Of a stretch of 64,000 nt of DNA, positions 19,317 through 27,870 are shown one piece after another. The notes under the pieces were generated by a model. The model was not told the origin of the DNA. It worked only from the letters and a program-made list of their open reading frames with translations, and did no database searches. Every line of letters starts with the position of its first letter. Within the stretch, counting starts at the first letter, position 1. Source of the DNA: Candidatus Sericytochromatia bacterium (GTDB taxonomy: Bacteria; Cyanobacteriota; Sericytochromatia; UBA7694); assembly GCA_018780035.1 (NCBI GenBank), contig JADMKE010000004.1:365776-429775 (forward strand). The letters are read 5' to 3'. Position numbers and translations under genes: made by a program.

Positions 19317-19958
19317 TTAAGTTTGTCCAATACGGGTGATGGAGCCGACGGAGCCCCAATTGAACCAGGTGTCATAGCCATTGGGGCCACCCATGCCTGC
19401 CGAGGTGGTTCCGGCATAGCCCCGCCGGTCTGTCCAGCGGGGCGTGATGGCGTCACGGTATTTAATCGCACCACGTCCGCCCATGGAACGCATGGTGTTT
19501 CGAATATCCAAGCCCACAGTGTCATGCCCAGTATAACCTGCTTGAACCGTCCATTGGCCGTATGTTGCAACGGCAGCGTCCCACTGTTCGCGCAGGGCTG
19601 ACTGTTCCAGCAAAAAGTTGGCCAAGCTTGATGCCAGCTCCAGAATTTTGGTGGTACTGGTTTTTCCCAACAAAGTCAGGGTGGTTGAAAGCACTTGGCT
19701 GATGGTTTTCATAGTCATGCCCACACCCAACTCAGTCAGTCCCCCTTTGCCGTCCAATTTCTGGCGCAGTTCAGCGGCAATTTTATTGGCCGCTTCAAAA
19801 CGCGCTTCGATCAATTGTTCTGCTGCATCTTGCCCTTGAACAATACTTTGCCCCAAGGACTGATTGACCGAGTTGTAGAACTGCGGGATTTTTTCCTGCA
19901 TGTCCTCTTTTGCTCGCAGAGCAAGTGCATCTGAACGCATCGCTTGTATTGCTGGCAT
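19317..19958 (-). CDS. Unrecognised helical protein with Gly-rich tail, paralogue cluster
   Basis: 213 aa, start ATG with AAGGAG 8 nt upstream. Residues 10-80 are charged helix (AEQLIEARFEAANKIAAELRQKL). Residues 80-130 are an amphipathic/hydrophobic stretch (MTMKTISQVLSTTLTLLGK, ILELASSLANFLLEQSA). The C-terminal 80 residues are Gly/aromatic/Arg-rich, ending GSVGSITRIGQT. No signal peptide, no Cys. A deleted second copy of this gene is at 20614-20735. It lies 25 nt after the 162-aa gene. No family was recognised. Confidence 0.75.
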   Translation of the reverse strand: MPAIQAMRSDALALRAKEDMQEKIPQFYNSVNQSLGQSIVQGQDAAEQLIEARFEAANKIAAELRQKLDGKGGLTELGVGMTMKTISQVLSTTLTLLGKTSTTKILELASSLANFLLEQSALREQWDAAVATYGQWTVQAGYTGHDTVGLDIRNTMRSMGGRGAIKYRDAITPRWTDRRGYAGTTSAGMGGPNGYDTWFNWGSVGSITRIGQT

Positions 19959-19983
19959 CTCTGTGACTCCTTCGCTTTATATT

Positions 19984-20472
19984 TTAGGCGTAAGGATTGG
20001 CGTCTAAGGCTTTGACGTGACCAGCGGTTGTGGTGCGATCACCTTTGAGTTTGCCCAACTCATCGTTGACGGCATCGACTTCAGCTTCTTGCTTTTGCAG
20101 ATCCAACCACTTGCTGTAGACATTGCCCAGTCCGTTGACCAGTTCAGGTATGGCTGTTGCCCAGTTCACACCTTGTTGGCTGCCTGAACTCATCGCAATT
20201 TTGGCAATGGTCCCAATTGCATTCAAGATTGCACCAATGAAGCGAATTTGCGCGGCTGTACGCAAATGTTCAGAGGCAATTTTTTTCAACTCTTTGTCAG
20301 CAATTTTCTGATCTTCATTTTCAGCTTCATTGCTGCGCGCATCTTTCTCACTCATATACGTGGAAATGATGCCATTGTTATTCCGCAATTGGCGTTGTTG
20401 CTCGACGGAAACCAGGCCTAATTCTGACTTTGAGCGGGATTCATTCCCTGCTGTTGACCATACACTGGGCAT
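19984..20472 (-). CDS. Unrecognised helical protein, first gene of the paralogue cluster
   Basis: 162 aa, start ATG with GGAAGGAA 8 nt upstream. Residues 25-75 are highly charged helix (KDARSNEAENEDQKIADKEL). Residues 76-95 are hydrophobic (IRFIGAILNAIGTIAKIAM) and 105-125 amphipathic; a second charged coiled coil follows (LDLQKQEAEVDAVNDELGKL). No signal peptide. A hydrophobic segment between coiled coils resembles membrane-inserting translocator or pore proteins in outline only; there is no sequence match I can name. It is the first intact gene of the run 20472 to 7586. Confidence 0.7.
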   Translation of the reverse strand: MPSVWSTAGNESRSKSELGLVSVEQQRQLRNNNGIISTYMSEKDARSNEAENEDQKIADKELKKIASEHLRTAAQIRFIGAILNAIGTIAKIAMSSGSQQGVNWATAIPELVNGLGNVYSKWLDLQKQEAEVDAVNDELGKLKGDRTTTAGHVKALDANPYA

Positions 20473-20613
20473 GACTTGATTCCTTCCTTAGGGCTTGAGA
20501 TATAGTTCACCGAATCTCTTATCACCCAGATCCCCTTGTGGCTGTCCCCGCTTAATTTATTTTTAATAGAACTCTGATAATAAAAAAAAATACTTAATAC
20601 AAACCTAATACTT

Positions 20614-20735
20614 TTAGGTTTGTCCAACACGGGTAATGGAACCGACGAAGCCCCAATGGAACCCGGTGTCATAACCATTCTGGCCTCCGTCCGCAGTGAT
20701 GGCGCCCCTGAGCGCATTGTTTGTATCGCTGGCAT
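20614..20735 (-). pseudogene. Internally deleted copy of the 213-aa cluster gene
   Basis: On the minus strand the ATG at 20735 begins MPAIQTMRSGA, matching MPAIQAMRSDA of the intact gene. After ~40 nt the sequence jumps to the homologue of its last ~25 codons in another frame (GYDTGFHWGFVGSITRVGQT against GYDTWFNWGSVGSITRIGQT), ending at TAA 20616-20614. The roughly 520-nt middle is missing and the two parts are out of frame, so no full product is made. The N-terminal frame reads on to 20418 into noncoding sequence. It lies ~140 nt upstream of the first intact cluster gene. Confidence 0.8.
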
Positions 20736-20790
20736 CTGTGATTTTGCTTATTTGAAACCAAACTGATTTCCCTTCAAGAGACAGATGCAG

Positions 20791-20810
20791 TATCCTGGTA
20801 TACAGGGATA
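20791..20810 (+). promoter_or_regulatory. Imperfect palindrome over an extended -10 upstream of uvrA
   Basis: TATCC (20791-20795) and GGATA (20806-20810) are exact inverted arms around TGGTATACAG. The centre contains TGGTATACA, an extended -10 element, so this may be the uvrA promoter with an overlapping operator. No LexA box of the usual Gram-positive or cyanobacterial form was recognised in 20740-20922. The remainder of this interval holds nothing else I can name. Confidence 0.3.
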
Positions 20811-20922
20811 TTATATAAACATACACATTTTTAGCTTATCTGAAAGGAGCGCTTCTCTTGCGGTGCTTTGGTCTTCATTTGTTTTGGGACCAGCACGGAT
20901 CAGAAGTTGCCGGACTAATAAC

Positions 20923-23775
20923 ATGAATCAGACTTCGATTATTGTGAAAAATGCCTGTGAACACAATCTCAAACAGGTCAGCCTTGAGTTGCCACGCAAT
21001 CAATTGATTGTTTTTACGGGTGTCAGTGGTTCTGGCAAATCCAGCCTGGCTTTTGATACGATCTTTGCTGAGGGGCAGCGCCGGTATGTTGAGTCTCTTT
21101 CTGCTTATGCCCGCCAATTTCTGGGACAGATGCGCAAACCCGATGTGGAGCATATCGAAGGACTCTCCCCAGCCATTTCGATTGATCAAAAATCCGCCAG
21201 TCACAACCCGCGCTCCACCGTCGGTACTGTTACAGAAATTTACGATTATCTCCGTTTGCTCTTTGCCCGGGTAGGCATTCCCCATTGCCCGGACTGTGGC
21301 CAGAAAATTCAGGCCCAAAGTTTAGACCAAATTGTCGATCAGGTCCAGCAGTGGCCAGAAGGCACCCGCCTCGGTATTCTGGCTCCCTTGATTCGGGGCC
21401 GAAAAGGTGAGTATAAGTCTCTCTTGGAGAGTTTGCTGCGCGAGGGCTTCTCACGGGTCAAAGTGGATGGGGTTTTTCATGATTTGGGTGAAGAAATTCC
21501 GATGGCCAAAACCAAAAAACACGATATTTCGCTGGTGATCGATCGCCTGCGTTTAAAAGAAGAGGCCATTTCACGCCTGACTGAATCCCTGCAATTGGCA
21601 CTCAAAAAGGGCGAAGGATTGGTTGAAATTGAGAATCTGGATGACCCTGCCCAAACGCGCTTGTTTAATCAAAATCTCTCCTGTCCAGATTGTGGGTTTA
21701 GCTTTCCAGAGGTGGAACCCCGTCTCTTTTCGTTTAATAGCCCTTTTGGGGCCTGCAAAGAATGTCATGGCCTCGGGGCCCGTCAAGAAATTGTGCCCGA
21801 CAAAGTTGTGCCCGTGCCTTCTTTGAGCTTAAAAGGGGGCGCTGTCAGGCCCTGGATCAAAAGTCTCGACCAATCTGGCAGTTATTTGCGCACGCTTTTA
21901 GAGGCCCTGCAAAAAGAGATCTCTTTTGACTTTGATACCCCTTTTGAAAAGTTTTCCCCCGAATTACAGCACACGCTTTTATATGGCAGCGATCAGCGTA
22001 TGCAGGTCGATTACCAAAGCAAAGGCGCGGGCCAGCTTCAGTACAGCTTTTATACCCGTTTTGAAGGTGTGATTCCCCGCCTTCAGCGTCTCTATTCTGA
22101 AAGTACTTCCGAGTCTACGCGCCAAGAAATTGAGCAGTATATGGAAAAGACCCTCTGCCCCGTCTGCGATGGGCGCCGTCTGCAGTCCGTGGCTTTGGCT
22201 GTCAAAATTGGCGCTCTGTCCATTGCGGATATCACCGGGCTCTCGATTGAACGCTTTTTTGACTGGTTGGAAACCTGCCAATTGAGTCCACGAGAGGCTT
22301 TGATTGCTGCCTTGATTATGAAAGAGCTGAAAGAGCGTTCGGGCTTCTTGCTCAACGTCGGTCTCGATTATTTGACCCTGGATCGCAGTGCCAATACCCT
22401 TTCCGGTGGGGAAGCCCAGCGCATTCGTTTGGCAACCCAGATCGGCTCGGGGCTGGTGGGGGTCTTGTATATTCTGGATGAACCGAGTATTGGGCTGCAC
22501 CAGCGAGACAATGAGCGTCTGCTTAAGACGCTGGAGCGGCTGCGCAATTTGGGCAATACCCTGATTGTGGTCGAACACGATGAAGACACCATTCGTGCGG
22601 CAGATCATCTTGTGGATATTGGGCCCCGCGCTGGACGCCATGGCGGACGAATTGTGGCCCAGGGTACTTTGGCCGATATCAAGCGCGAACCCGAGTCTTT
22701 GACAGGCCAATATCTCAGTGGCAAATCCCGAATTGAAGTGCCCCGTGAGCGCAAACCCGGTAATGGCAAAAGCCTCAAAATCCACAAGGCCTCCCGCAAC
22801 AATCTCAAAGACGTGGATCTGGAGATCCCCTTGGGCAAACTGATCTGTGTGACCGGGGTCAGTGGTTCCGGCAAATCGACTTTGATCAACGAAATTTTGG
22901 CTCCCTGGCTTTGGCATGAATTGCACCACAATACACCCCGGCCCCAGGGCGTACAAAGTGTGGAGGGGGTCGAACATATCGACAAATTGATCCTCATTGA
23001 TCAATCCCCGATTGGGCGCACACCGCGCTCCAATCCCGCCACTTATACCGGGCTCTTTACCCCGATTCGCGAATTATTTGCCCAAAGTGTCGAGGCCAAG
23101 GTGCGCGGCTTTCAGCCTGGGCGCTTTAGTTTTAATGTCAAAGGGGGGCGTTGCGAGTCCTGTCAGGGCGATGGCATGATCAAAATTGAAATGCATTTTT
23201 TGCCCGATGTCTATGTGCCCTGTGAGGTCTGCAAAAGCCAACGCTATAATCGCGAAACCTTGGCCGTTAAATGGAAAGGGGCCTCTATTGCTGATGTCTT
23301 AAATATGACTGTCGAAGAGGCGCTTGAGCATTTTGCCAAAATTCCCGCTTTGGAGCGCAAATTGCAGACCTTGGCCGATGTCGGTCTGGATTATATTCAA
23401 TTGGGCCAGCCCGCCAACACCCTCTCAGGGGGCGAGGCCCAGCGTGTAAAACTGGCCACCGAGTTGAGCAAACGCAGTACGGGCAAAACCCTCTATTTGC
23501 TCGATGAGCCCACCACGGGTTTGCATTTTGCCGATGTGGCCAAATTGTTGGAGGTGATTCAACGCTTGGTCGACAAAGGCAATACAGTCTTGGTGATTGA
23601 ACACAATCTGGACGTGATCAAAGTGGCGGATCATTTGGTTGATCTCGGGCCCGAAGGGGGAGACAAAGGGGGGCAGATTGTGGCTCAGGGTACGCCTGAA
23701 GAAGTGGCCCGCAACAAACGCTCGCATACCGGACGCTTTTTAAAACCGCTCTTAAAACAGACTGTTTCGGTCTGA
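20923..23775 (+). CDS. uvrA: Excinuclease ABC subunit UvrA
   Basis: 950 aa from ATG 20923, the family's usual length; the frame is open further upstream to 20785 but that part is unlike UvrA. It is the damage-recognition ATPase of nucleotide excision repair. Seen: first Walker A GVSGSGKS (33-40), zinc module CPDC...CKEC near 275-300, first ABC signature LSGGEAQRIRLA, second Walker [13 protein letters not shown], second zinc module CESC...CEVC, and second signature LSGGEAQRVKLA. Switch aspartates are present in ILDEP and LLDEP. The ATG has no Shine-Dalgarno site. It begins a plus-strand operon with the two genes that follow. Confidence 0.97.
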   Translation: MNQTSIIVKNACEHNLKQVSLELPRNQLIVFTGVSGSGKSSLAFDTIFAEGQRRYVESLSAYARQFLGQMRKPDVEHIEGLSPAISIDQKSASHNPRSTVGTVTEIYDYLRLLFARVGIPHCPDCGQKIQAQSLDQIVDQVQQWPEGTRLGILAPLIRGRKGEYKSLLESLLREGFSRVKVDGVFHDLGEEIPMAKTKKHDISLVIDRLRLKEEAISRLTESLQLALKKGEGLVEIENLDDPAQTRLFNQNLSCPDCGFSFPEVEPRLFSFNSPFGACKECHGLGARQEIVPDKVVPVPSLSLKGGAVRPWIKSLDQSGSYLRTLLEALQKEISFDFDTPFEKFSPELQHTLLYGSDQRMQVDYQSKGAGQLQYSFYTRFEGVIPRLQRLYSESTSESTRQEIEQYMEKTLCPVCDGRRLQSVALAVKIGALSIADITGLSIERFFDWLETCQLSPREALIAALIMKELKERSGFLLNVGLDYLTLDRSANTLSGGEAQRIRLATQIGSGLVGVLYILDEPSIGLHQRDNERLLKTLERLRNLGNTLIVVEHDEDTIRAADHLVDIGPRAGRHGGRIVAQGTLADIKREPESLTGQYLSGKSRIEVPRERKPGNGKSLKIHKASRNNLKDVDLEIPLGKLICVTGVSGSGKSTLINEILAPWLWHELHHNTPRPQGVQSVEGVEHIDKLILIDQSPIGRTPRSNPATYTGLFTPIRELFAQSVEAKVRGFQPGRFSFNVKGGRCESCQGDGMIKIEMHFLPDVYVPCEVCKSQRYNRETLAVKWKGASIADVLNMTVEEALEHFAKIPALERKLQTLADVGLDYIQLGQPANTLSGGEAQRVKLATELSKRSTGKTLYLLDEPTTGLHFADVAKLLEVIQRLVDKGNTVLVIEHNLDVIKVADHLVDLGPEGGDKGGQIVAQGTPEEVARNKRSHTGRFLKPLLKQTVSV

Positions 23776-23810
23776 GGGCTGTGGTAAGGTAAAGGTTGAG
23801 GTATTGAATC

Positions 23811-24815
23811 ATGACTTATCACACACCCTTTACACAGCAGGTGGGCATTGCCATTCCCCTGATTTGTGGCCCGATGTATCCCTGTAGCAACAAAGAGTTG
23901 GTTGCAGCGGTTTCTGCCGCTGGTGGTTTGGGTGTGGTTCAGCCCCTCTCCATGGTTTTTGTCTATGGCGATGATTTTCGTGAAGGTTTGCGTTGGATCC
24001 GTTCCCAGACCGACAAACCGATTGGCATGAATGTCTTGATCGAAAAATCGGCCAAAGCCTACGAAGAGCGGATGCAGACCTGGGTGCAGATTGCGGTTGA
24101 AGAAGGGGTCAAGTTTTTCTTGACCTCGCTTGGCAACCCCCGTTGGGTGGTCGAAAAAGTACGGCCCCATGGCGGCATTGTCTACCACGATGTGACTGAA
24201 CGCAAATGGGCGCTCAAAGCCCTAGAAGCCGATGTCGATGGCCTGATTTGTGTTAACGAAAGGGCCGGGGGGCATGCGGGGCAAAAAAGTGCGCAACGTC
24301 TGCTCGCCGATCTCAAAGATTTGGGCAAGCCCCTGATCTGTGCGGGGGGCGTTGGCGACCCCGAAGCCTTTAAGCAGGCCTTGGAAATGGGCTATGCAGG
24401 TGTTCAGATGGGCACGCGCTTTATTGCCACGACCGAATGCAAAGCCCATGACGATTACAAACAGGCCATTCTCAAAGCCCAGGCCGAAGATATTGTTTTG
24501 ACCGATCGGCTCTCGGGCACCCCCTGTGCAATTATCAAAACCCCTACTGTGGCACGCATGGGAACCCAGGCCTCTTGGTTAGAAAAAAAACTGCTCAAAC
24601 ATCGCAAAACCAAATACCTGATGCGTACACTTTATGCGTTGCAATCGGTTTGGAAGCTCAAACAGGCCTCTCTCAAAGGGCGGGGCTATAAAGATTTCTG
24701 GCAAGCCGGAAAAAGTGTGGAAGGGATTCACACGATTCAGCCCGCGGCTGAAATTGTCAAGCTTTTTGCTGAGGCTTTGTCTGCTGAACAGATGGCCGAT
24801 ACCGTTTCGGACTAA
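23811..24815 (+). CDS. Nitronate monooxygenase (2-nitropropane dioxygenase) family FMN enzyme
   Basis: 334 aa, TIM-barrel flavoenzyme of the NMO/NPD family, which oxidises alkyl nitronates or, in relatives, acts as an enoyl reductase. Seen: ICGPMYPCSNKELVAAVSAAGGLGVV at the N-terminus, VNERAGGHAGQ (FMN-loop GGH, with His as candidate catalytic base), LICAGGVGDPEAFKQAL and AGVQMGTRFIATTEC, the FMN phosphate-binding strand. Length is normal. It lies 35 nt after uvrA with GAGG before the ATG. The physiological substrate is unknown. Confidence 0.85.
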   Translation: MTYHTPFTQQVGIAIPLICGPMYPCSNKELVAAVSAAGGLGVVQPLSMVFVYGDDFREGLRWIRSQTDKPIGMNVLIEKSAKAYEERMQTWVQIAVEEGVKFFLTSLGNPRWVVEKVRPHGGIVYHDVTERKWALKALEADVDGLICVNERAGGHAGQKSAQRLLADLKDLGKPLICAGGVGDPEAFKQALEMGYAGVQMGTRFIATTECKAHDDYKQAILKAQAEDIVLTDRLSGTPCAIIKTPTVARMGTQASWLEKKLLKHRKTKYLMRTLYALQSVWKLKQASLKGRGYKDFWQAGKSVEGIHTIQPAAEIVKLFAEALSAEQMADTVSD

Positions 24816-24821
24816 AGCGCT

Positions 24822-25439
24822 GTGCACGTCGCTCTCAAAGCGGTTTTGGCTATTGTGGGACTGCTGTGTTTACTTCTGCTCGCCCAACTCTCTTGGATTC
24901 TCTGGGTGGGATTGCAAGATACCCGCGATCGGGCCCATGTCGCATTGGTGATGGGCTCTCAGGTTTTGCCCAATGGTCTTCCCTCCAAGCGCCTCCAAGC
25001 CCGTTTGGATCGAGCGCTGGAGCTGTATCAAAAAAAACAGGTGGCCTTTATTTTGGTCAGTGGGGGTCTGGGCAAAGAGGGCCATGAAGAAGGGATCGTG
25101 ATGGGGCGCTATCTGATGCGCAAAGGTGTGGATCACGACGATATTCTCGTGGACACCGAAGGTTATGATACCTTTCAGACCGCTGCCAATACGGCCAAAA
25201 TACTCGAAAAGCGCGATCTGGTCTCGGTGATTGTGGTCTCCAGCTATTTTCATATTCTGCGCAGCCAGTTGGCGCTAAGCAAATGTGGTGTGCAACCGGC
25301 TTGGGGCAGTTATTCCCGGATCTTTGAATGGCGGGATCTCTATTGGTCTTTGCCCCGTGAAATGCTGGGATACGCCGCTTACCTCTTAAAAGATTGTCCC
25401 CGAGGCCCTGCATTGAGTGTTCCCGCTGTCGAGCCCTAA
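24822..25439 (+). CDS. DUF218 (SanA/ElyC/YdcF-type) membrane-anchored protein
   Basis: 205 aa from GTG 24822, only 6 nt after the preceding stop. Residues 5-28 are one membrane anchor. The DUF218 core follows: HVALVMGSQVLPNGLPSKRLQARLDRALELY, FILVSGGLGKEGHEEG, YLMRKGVDHDDILVDTEGYDT and SVIVVSSYFHILRS. Proteins of this family affect envelope integrity and cell-wall precursor handling in enterobacteria. Start choice is uncertain: no Shine-Dalgarno site precedes the GTG. Confidence 0.8.
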   Translation: MHVALKAVLAIVGLLCLLLLAQLSWILWVGLQDTRDRAHVALVMGSQVLPNGLPSKRLQARLDRALELYQKKQVAFILVSGGLGKEGHEEGIVMGRYLMRKGVDHDDILVDTEGYDTFQTAANTAKILEKRDLVSVIVVSSYFHILRSQLALSKCGVQPAWGSYSRIFEWRDLYWSLPREMLGYAAYLLKDCPRGPALSVPAVEP

Positions 25440-25587
25440 GCTATCCCGTACACGCCAGCGCTGAGACCGTGTATGATGAATGCTGTTTGTTTTTAACGAT
25501 CTCTTAAAATAGATCCCCAGATTGTGCTATAACCCCTGGAACTCAACGCAGCAAATATCGTCTAATGGAAGGAGAAGGGATCATATT

Positions 25588-25779
25588 ATGAAATTTTCTG
25601 CTCTAAGACAGCATAAAAAAATTAATTCCAATTGTGAACGCCTGATGCAGGAATATCTGGAAATGATACGCATCGGAAACGAGAGCCGTGCAGCGACCAT
25701 GCGTAAGCGCATTGTTGATCGCTACGGCAAAGAAGTCTTTGAAATTTTACGCGCTGTGGACGAAGACGACGAAGATTAG
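25588..25779 (+). CDS. Small charged protein of unknown function (63 aa)
   Basis: 63 aa from ATG 25588, preceded at 8 nt by GGAAGGAGAAGGGA, a very strong ribosome-binding site that argues this is a real gene. It is helical and charged (HKKINSNCERLMQEYLEMIRIGNESRAATMRKRIVDRYG) with a DEDDED tail. A plausible promoter lies upstream (TTAAAA, 18 nt, TATAAC just before 25550). It is convergent with ctaA and overlaps its end by 4 nt. No family recognised. Confidence 0.7.
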   Translation: MKFSALRQHKKINSNCERLMQEYLEMIRIGNESRAATMRKRIVDRYGKEVFEILRAVDEDDED

Positions 25780-26726
25780 GTCGCCAGCCTGTTTACGGGT
25801 TCTTCGGCCAAGACCGCAGCAAGCAACAAAAGCACGATCAGGGCGATGCTCAGAGCCAGCAATAAATGCAAAACTTGTAACCAGCCCGGCGCTCCCAGGA
25901 CAATATTGCTGAAACCCGCAATCAGTTGTAGACCCGTTAATACCGTGAGATTCAAACCCAATGTAACACGCGGGCCTGTTTCGTGTTCAGCCCGAATCCC
26001 AAAACTCAAAAACAGCAAATAGCAGGCGGTTCCCACCGCGAGGATCGGATGAATCAGGCGCAACTGTACCAAAAAGTGGGTGCTGCCGGATAAATCTTCT
26101 TTCAGACGCGCCATCAGGCCCCCCTCGACAAAAATCGAGGTGGGGAAAAGGGTGTCGCCCAGTGCTGTAATCGCGCCTGTCATGCTGCTGAGCATCAGCA
26201 GAGCCAAAGCCACCACCAGGGCCCATTTGATCGGGGCGGCGCCTTTCCAGGAATGGGGTTCGGGTTGTTGTGACCACCAAGCAGCCAAGACGGCTGCTCC
26301 TGCCAAGGTAAATGTATTGACTAAGTGCAGGGCAGCGGTAATTGCGCGGGCCACGGAAGCATTGTCAGCCACGAGTTCAAATTTGACCAAGCCAGCTCCC
26401 AGAGCGGCTTCACTGAGTAAAAAGACCACCGTGATGACACTGGCACTCCGCACCCCATGCCCTTTGGGGAAAATGCGCCAGGCCCAGCCCAGCATGACCA
26501 GGACCATCGGCAGACAGAGACCACTACTCAGGCGGTGGGTAAATTCGATCAGGGTTTTTGTATTGGGGGCAATTGGGAGAACTTGTCCGTTGCAGGTAGG
26601 CCAGTGATTTCCACAGCCGGCGCCGGCACCAGAAATACGCACCCAGGCACCCCAGAGGATGACCAGCACTAAAAAGCAGACCACGATCCAAGCGTAGCGG
26701 GTAAAGTTGCGGGACGGTTGTGCCAT
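25776..26726 (-). CDS. ctaA: Haem A synthase, COX15/CtaA family
   Basis: 316 aa with eight hydrophobic segments, the CtaA topology. It oxidises haem O to haem A for aa3-type cytochrome oxidases. Conserved features: WVRISGAGAGCGNHWPTC, with the paired Cys of the first external loop; EFTHRLSSGL with the haem-ligand His and the catalytic Glu; ALHLVNT; LRLIHP; and LHLLLA. No cytochrome oxidase, ctaB or SCO gene is in this window, so partners are elsewhere. It implies aerobic respiration. Confidence 0.92.
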   Translation of the reverse strand: MAQPSRNFTRYAWIVVCFLVLVILWGAWVRISGAGAGCGNHWPTCNGQVLPIAPNTKTLIEFTHRLSSGLCLPMVLVMLGWAWRIFPKGHGVRSASVITVVFLLSEAALGAGLVKFELVADNASVARAITAALHLVNTFTLAGAAVLAAWWSQQPEPHSWKGAAPIKWALVVALALLMLSSMTGAITALGDTLFPTSIFVEGGLMARLKEDLSGSTHFLVQLRLIHPILAVGTACYLLFLSFGIRAEHETGPRVTLGLNLTVLTGLQLIAGFSNIVLGAPGWLQVLHLLLALSIALIVLLLLAAVLAEEPVNRLAT

Positions 26727-26792
26727 TTTTTGCTCCTGAATCCCACTATAACAGATGCCCAGGCAGGCTAGTATGCCAAAGGCTCTTTAACT

Positions 26793-27869
26793 TTAAAAAA
26801 CGAAAATCTCGTTGTTCTGACCGGGGTAAGGCAGATCTTGGATGGTATAGCTACCATCCGCTTGTAAAGTGATCTGGCTGACAGAGTTTTTGCGGTCGTG
26901 AGAGACATAGAGCACCGGGCCGGTGTGAGACAGTGCCAGATAACGCGCTTCAGAGGTACGTAACTCAATTGGTGGGAGGCGCTTCATTTGGGTGCCGATC
27001 AATTCATAGCGGTGAATTTTATTGTCAATTGTGGCATAGAGGAAACGACCATCACGGCTGATCACGCTGCTGTAGAGAATGCCCACAGCTTTTTCGGCAC
27101 TGATCAGATTATTACTGGCCCCTGAAGCAATATCGTAAGCGTAAATTTCAACTTCGCCTTTGAGCTGGTGCAGGGCATAAAAATAACTGGAATCGGGGGA
27201 ACTCAGGCCGACGTTATTGCCAAAGGGAATGCCGTGGTTAAAGGACTGTACATTGAGAATGCGTTTTTGACGGATATCAATTGTGGTGCGGGTGATCCGG
27301 TCTTCATCAAAGGCCACGGCTTGAACCTGATCGGGGGTTTTGCCCCATTCGAGGTTGCCTGTGGCAAAGCTGTGGACCAAATTTTGCCAACCACCTTGAA
27401 CCAGATCGAGGCTGAGCAAGAGTCCCTGGCCCTGGCGGGTGCCGGAGGCGAGAAGTTGATTGTTGCGGACAAGAAAATCACTGGGCCAGAGGCCTGCTTG
27501 TGAAAAAGAGGCTGCACGGCGAATCAGGAGCTTTTCGACATCGACTTCAAAGAGCGTAAATTGAGGCTGATCTTCGCCCTCACGGCTGCTGAGATAGAGT
27601 TTTCGTTCGCTGGGCACACCGTCTACTGAGAGCACTTGGCCAGGCACAAAGACGGATCTCACTGTGCGATTGCTTAAATCCATGACCTTGAGCATGGTAA
27701 ATCCCCCGTTGCCGGGTTCCATCGAACAGAGAAAGCGATCACTTTGGGTCCGCTTCTGCGGCTGTGAAGCCGCTTGTAATGACGGCCCAGATCGGGAAGG
27801 CACTTCAGGGCCCTGACAGGCACTTACGCCATAAGCCAAAGCCAAAACCAGCAGCAGCCAGCGTTTCAT
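26793..27869 (-). CDS. Lipoprotein, predicted beta-propeller
   Basis: 358 aa. Signal peptide with lipobox VSAC (Cys about residue 18). The mature part has repeated strand-loop blocks such as GVPSERKLYLSSREG, LGLSSPDSSYFYALHQL, VISRDGRFLYATIDNKIHRYEL and LALSHTGPVLYVSHDRKNSVSQI, typical of YVTN/lactonase or WD40-like propellers. A ligand cannot be named. The start lies 1 nt after the stop of the preceding 144-aa lipoprotein gene, so the two form an operon. Confidence 0.75.
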   Translation of the reverse strand: MKRWLLLVLALAYGVSACQGPEVPSRSGPSLQAASQPQKRTQSDRFLCSMEPGNGGFTMLKVMDLSNRTVRSVFVPGQVLSVDGVPSERKLYLSSREGEDQPQFTLFEVDVEKLLIRRAASFSQAGLWPSDFLVRNNQLLASGTRQGQGLLLSLDLVQGGWQNLVHSFATGNLEWGKTPDQVQAVAFDEDRITRTTIDIRQKRILNVQSFNHGIPFGNNVGLSSPDSSYFYALHQLKGEVEIYAYDIASGASNNLISAEKAVGILYSSVISRDGRFLYATIDNKIHRYELIGTQMKRLPPIELRTSEARYLALSHTGPVLYVSHDRKNSVSQITLQADGSYTIQDLPYPGQNNEIFVF

Positions 27870-27870
27870 C

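Noticed and set aside
7586-20472. Type III secretion or flagellar locus
   Set aside because: The layout is suggestive, but no export-apparatus ATPase, ring, needle or hook gene is present and no protein matches a known family.
20418-20735. A 105-aa gene from ATG 20735
   Set aside because: Only its first ~12 codons match a known gene; the rest is a frame artefact of a deleted copy and runs through an AT-rich leader.
21979-23004. 341-aa minus-strand ORF opposite uvrA
   Set aside because: It lies wholly inside a clear uvrA reading frame and shows no domain.
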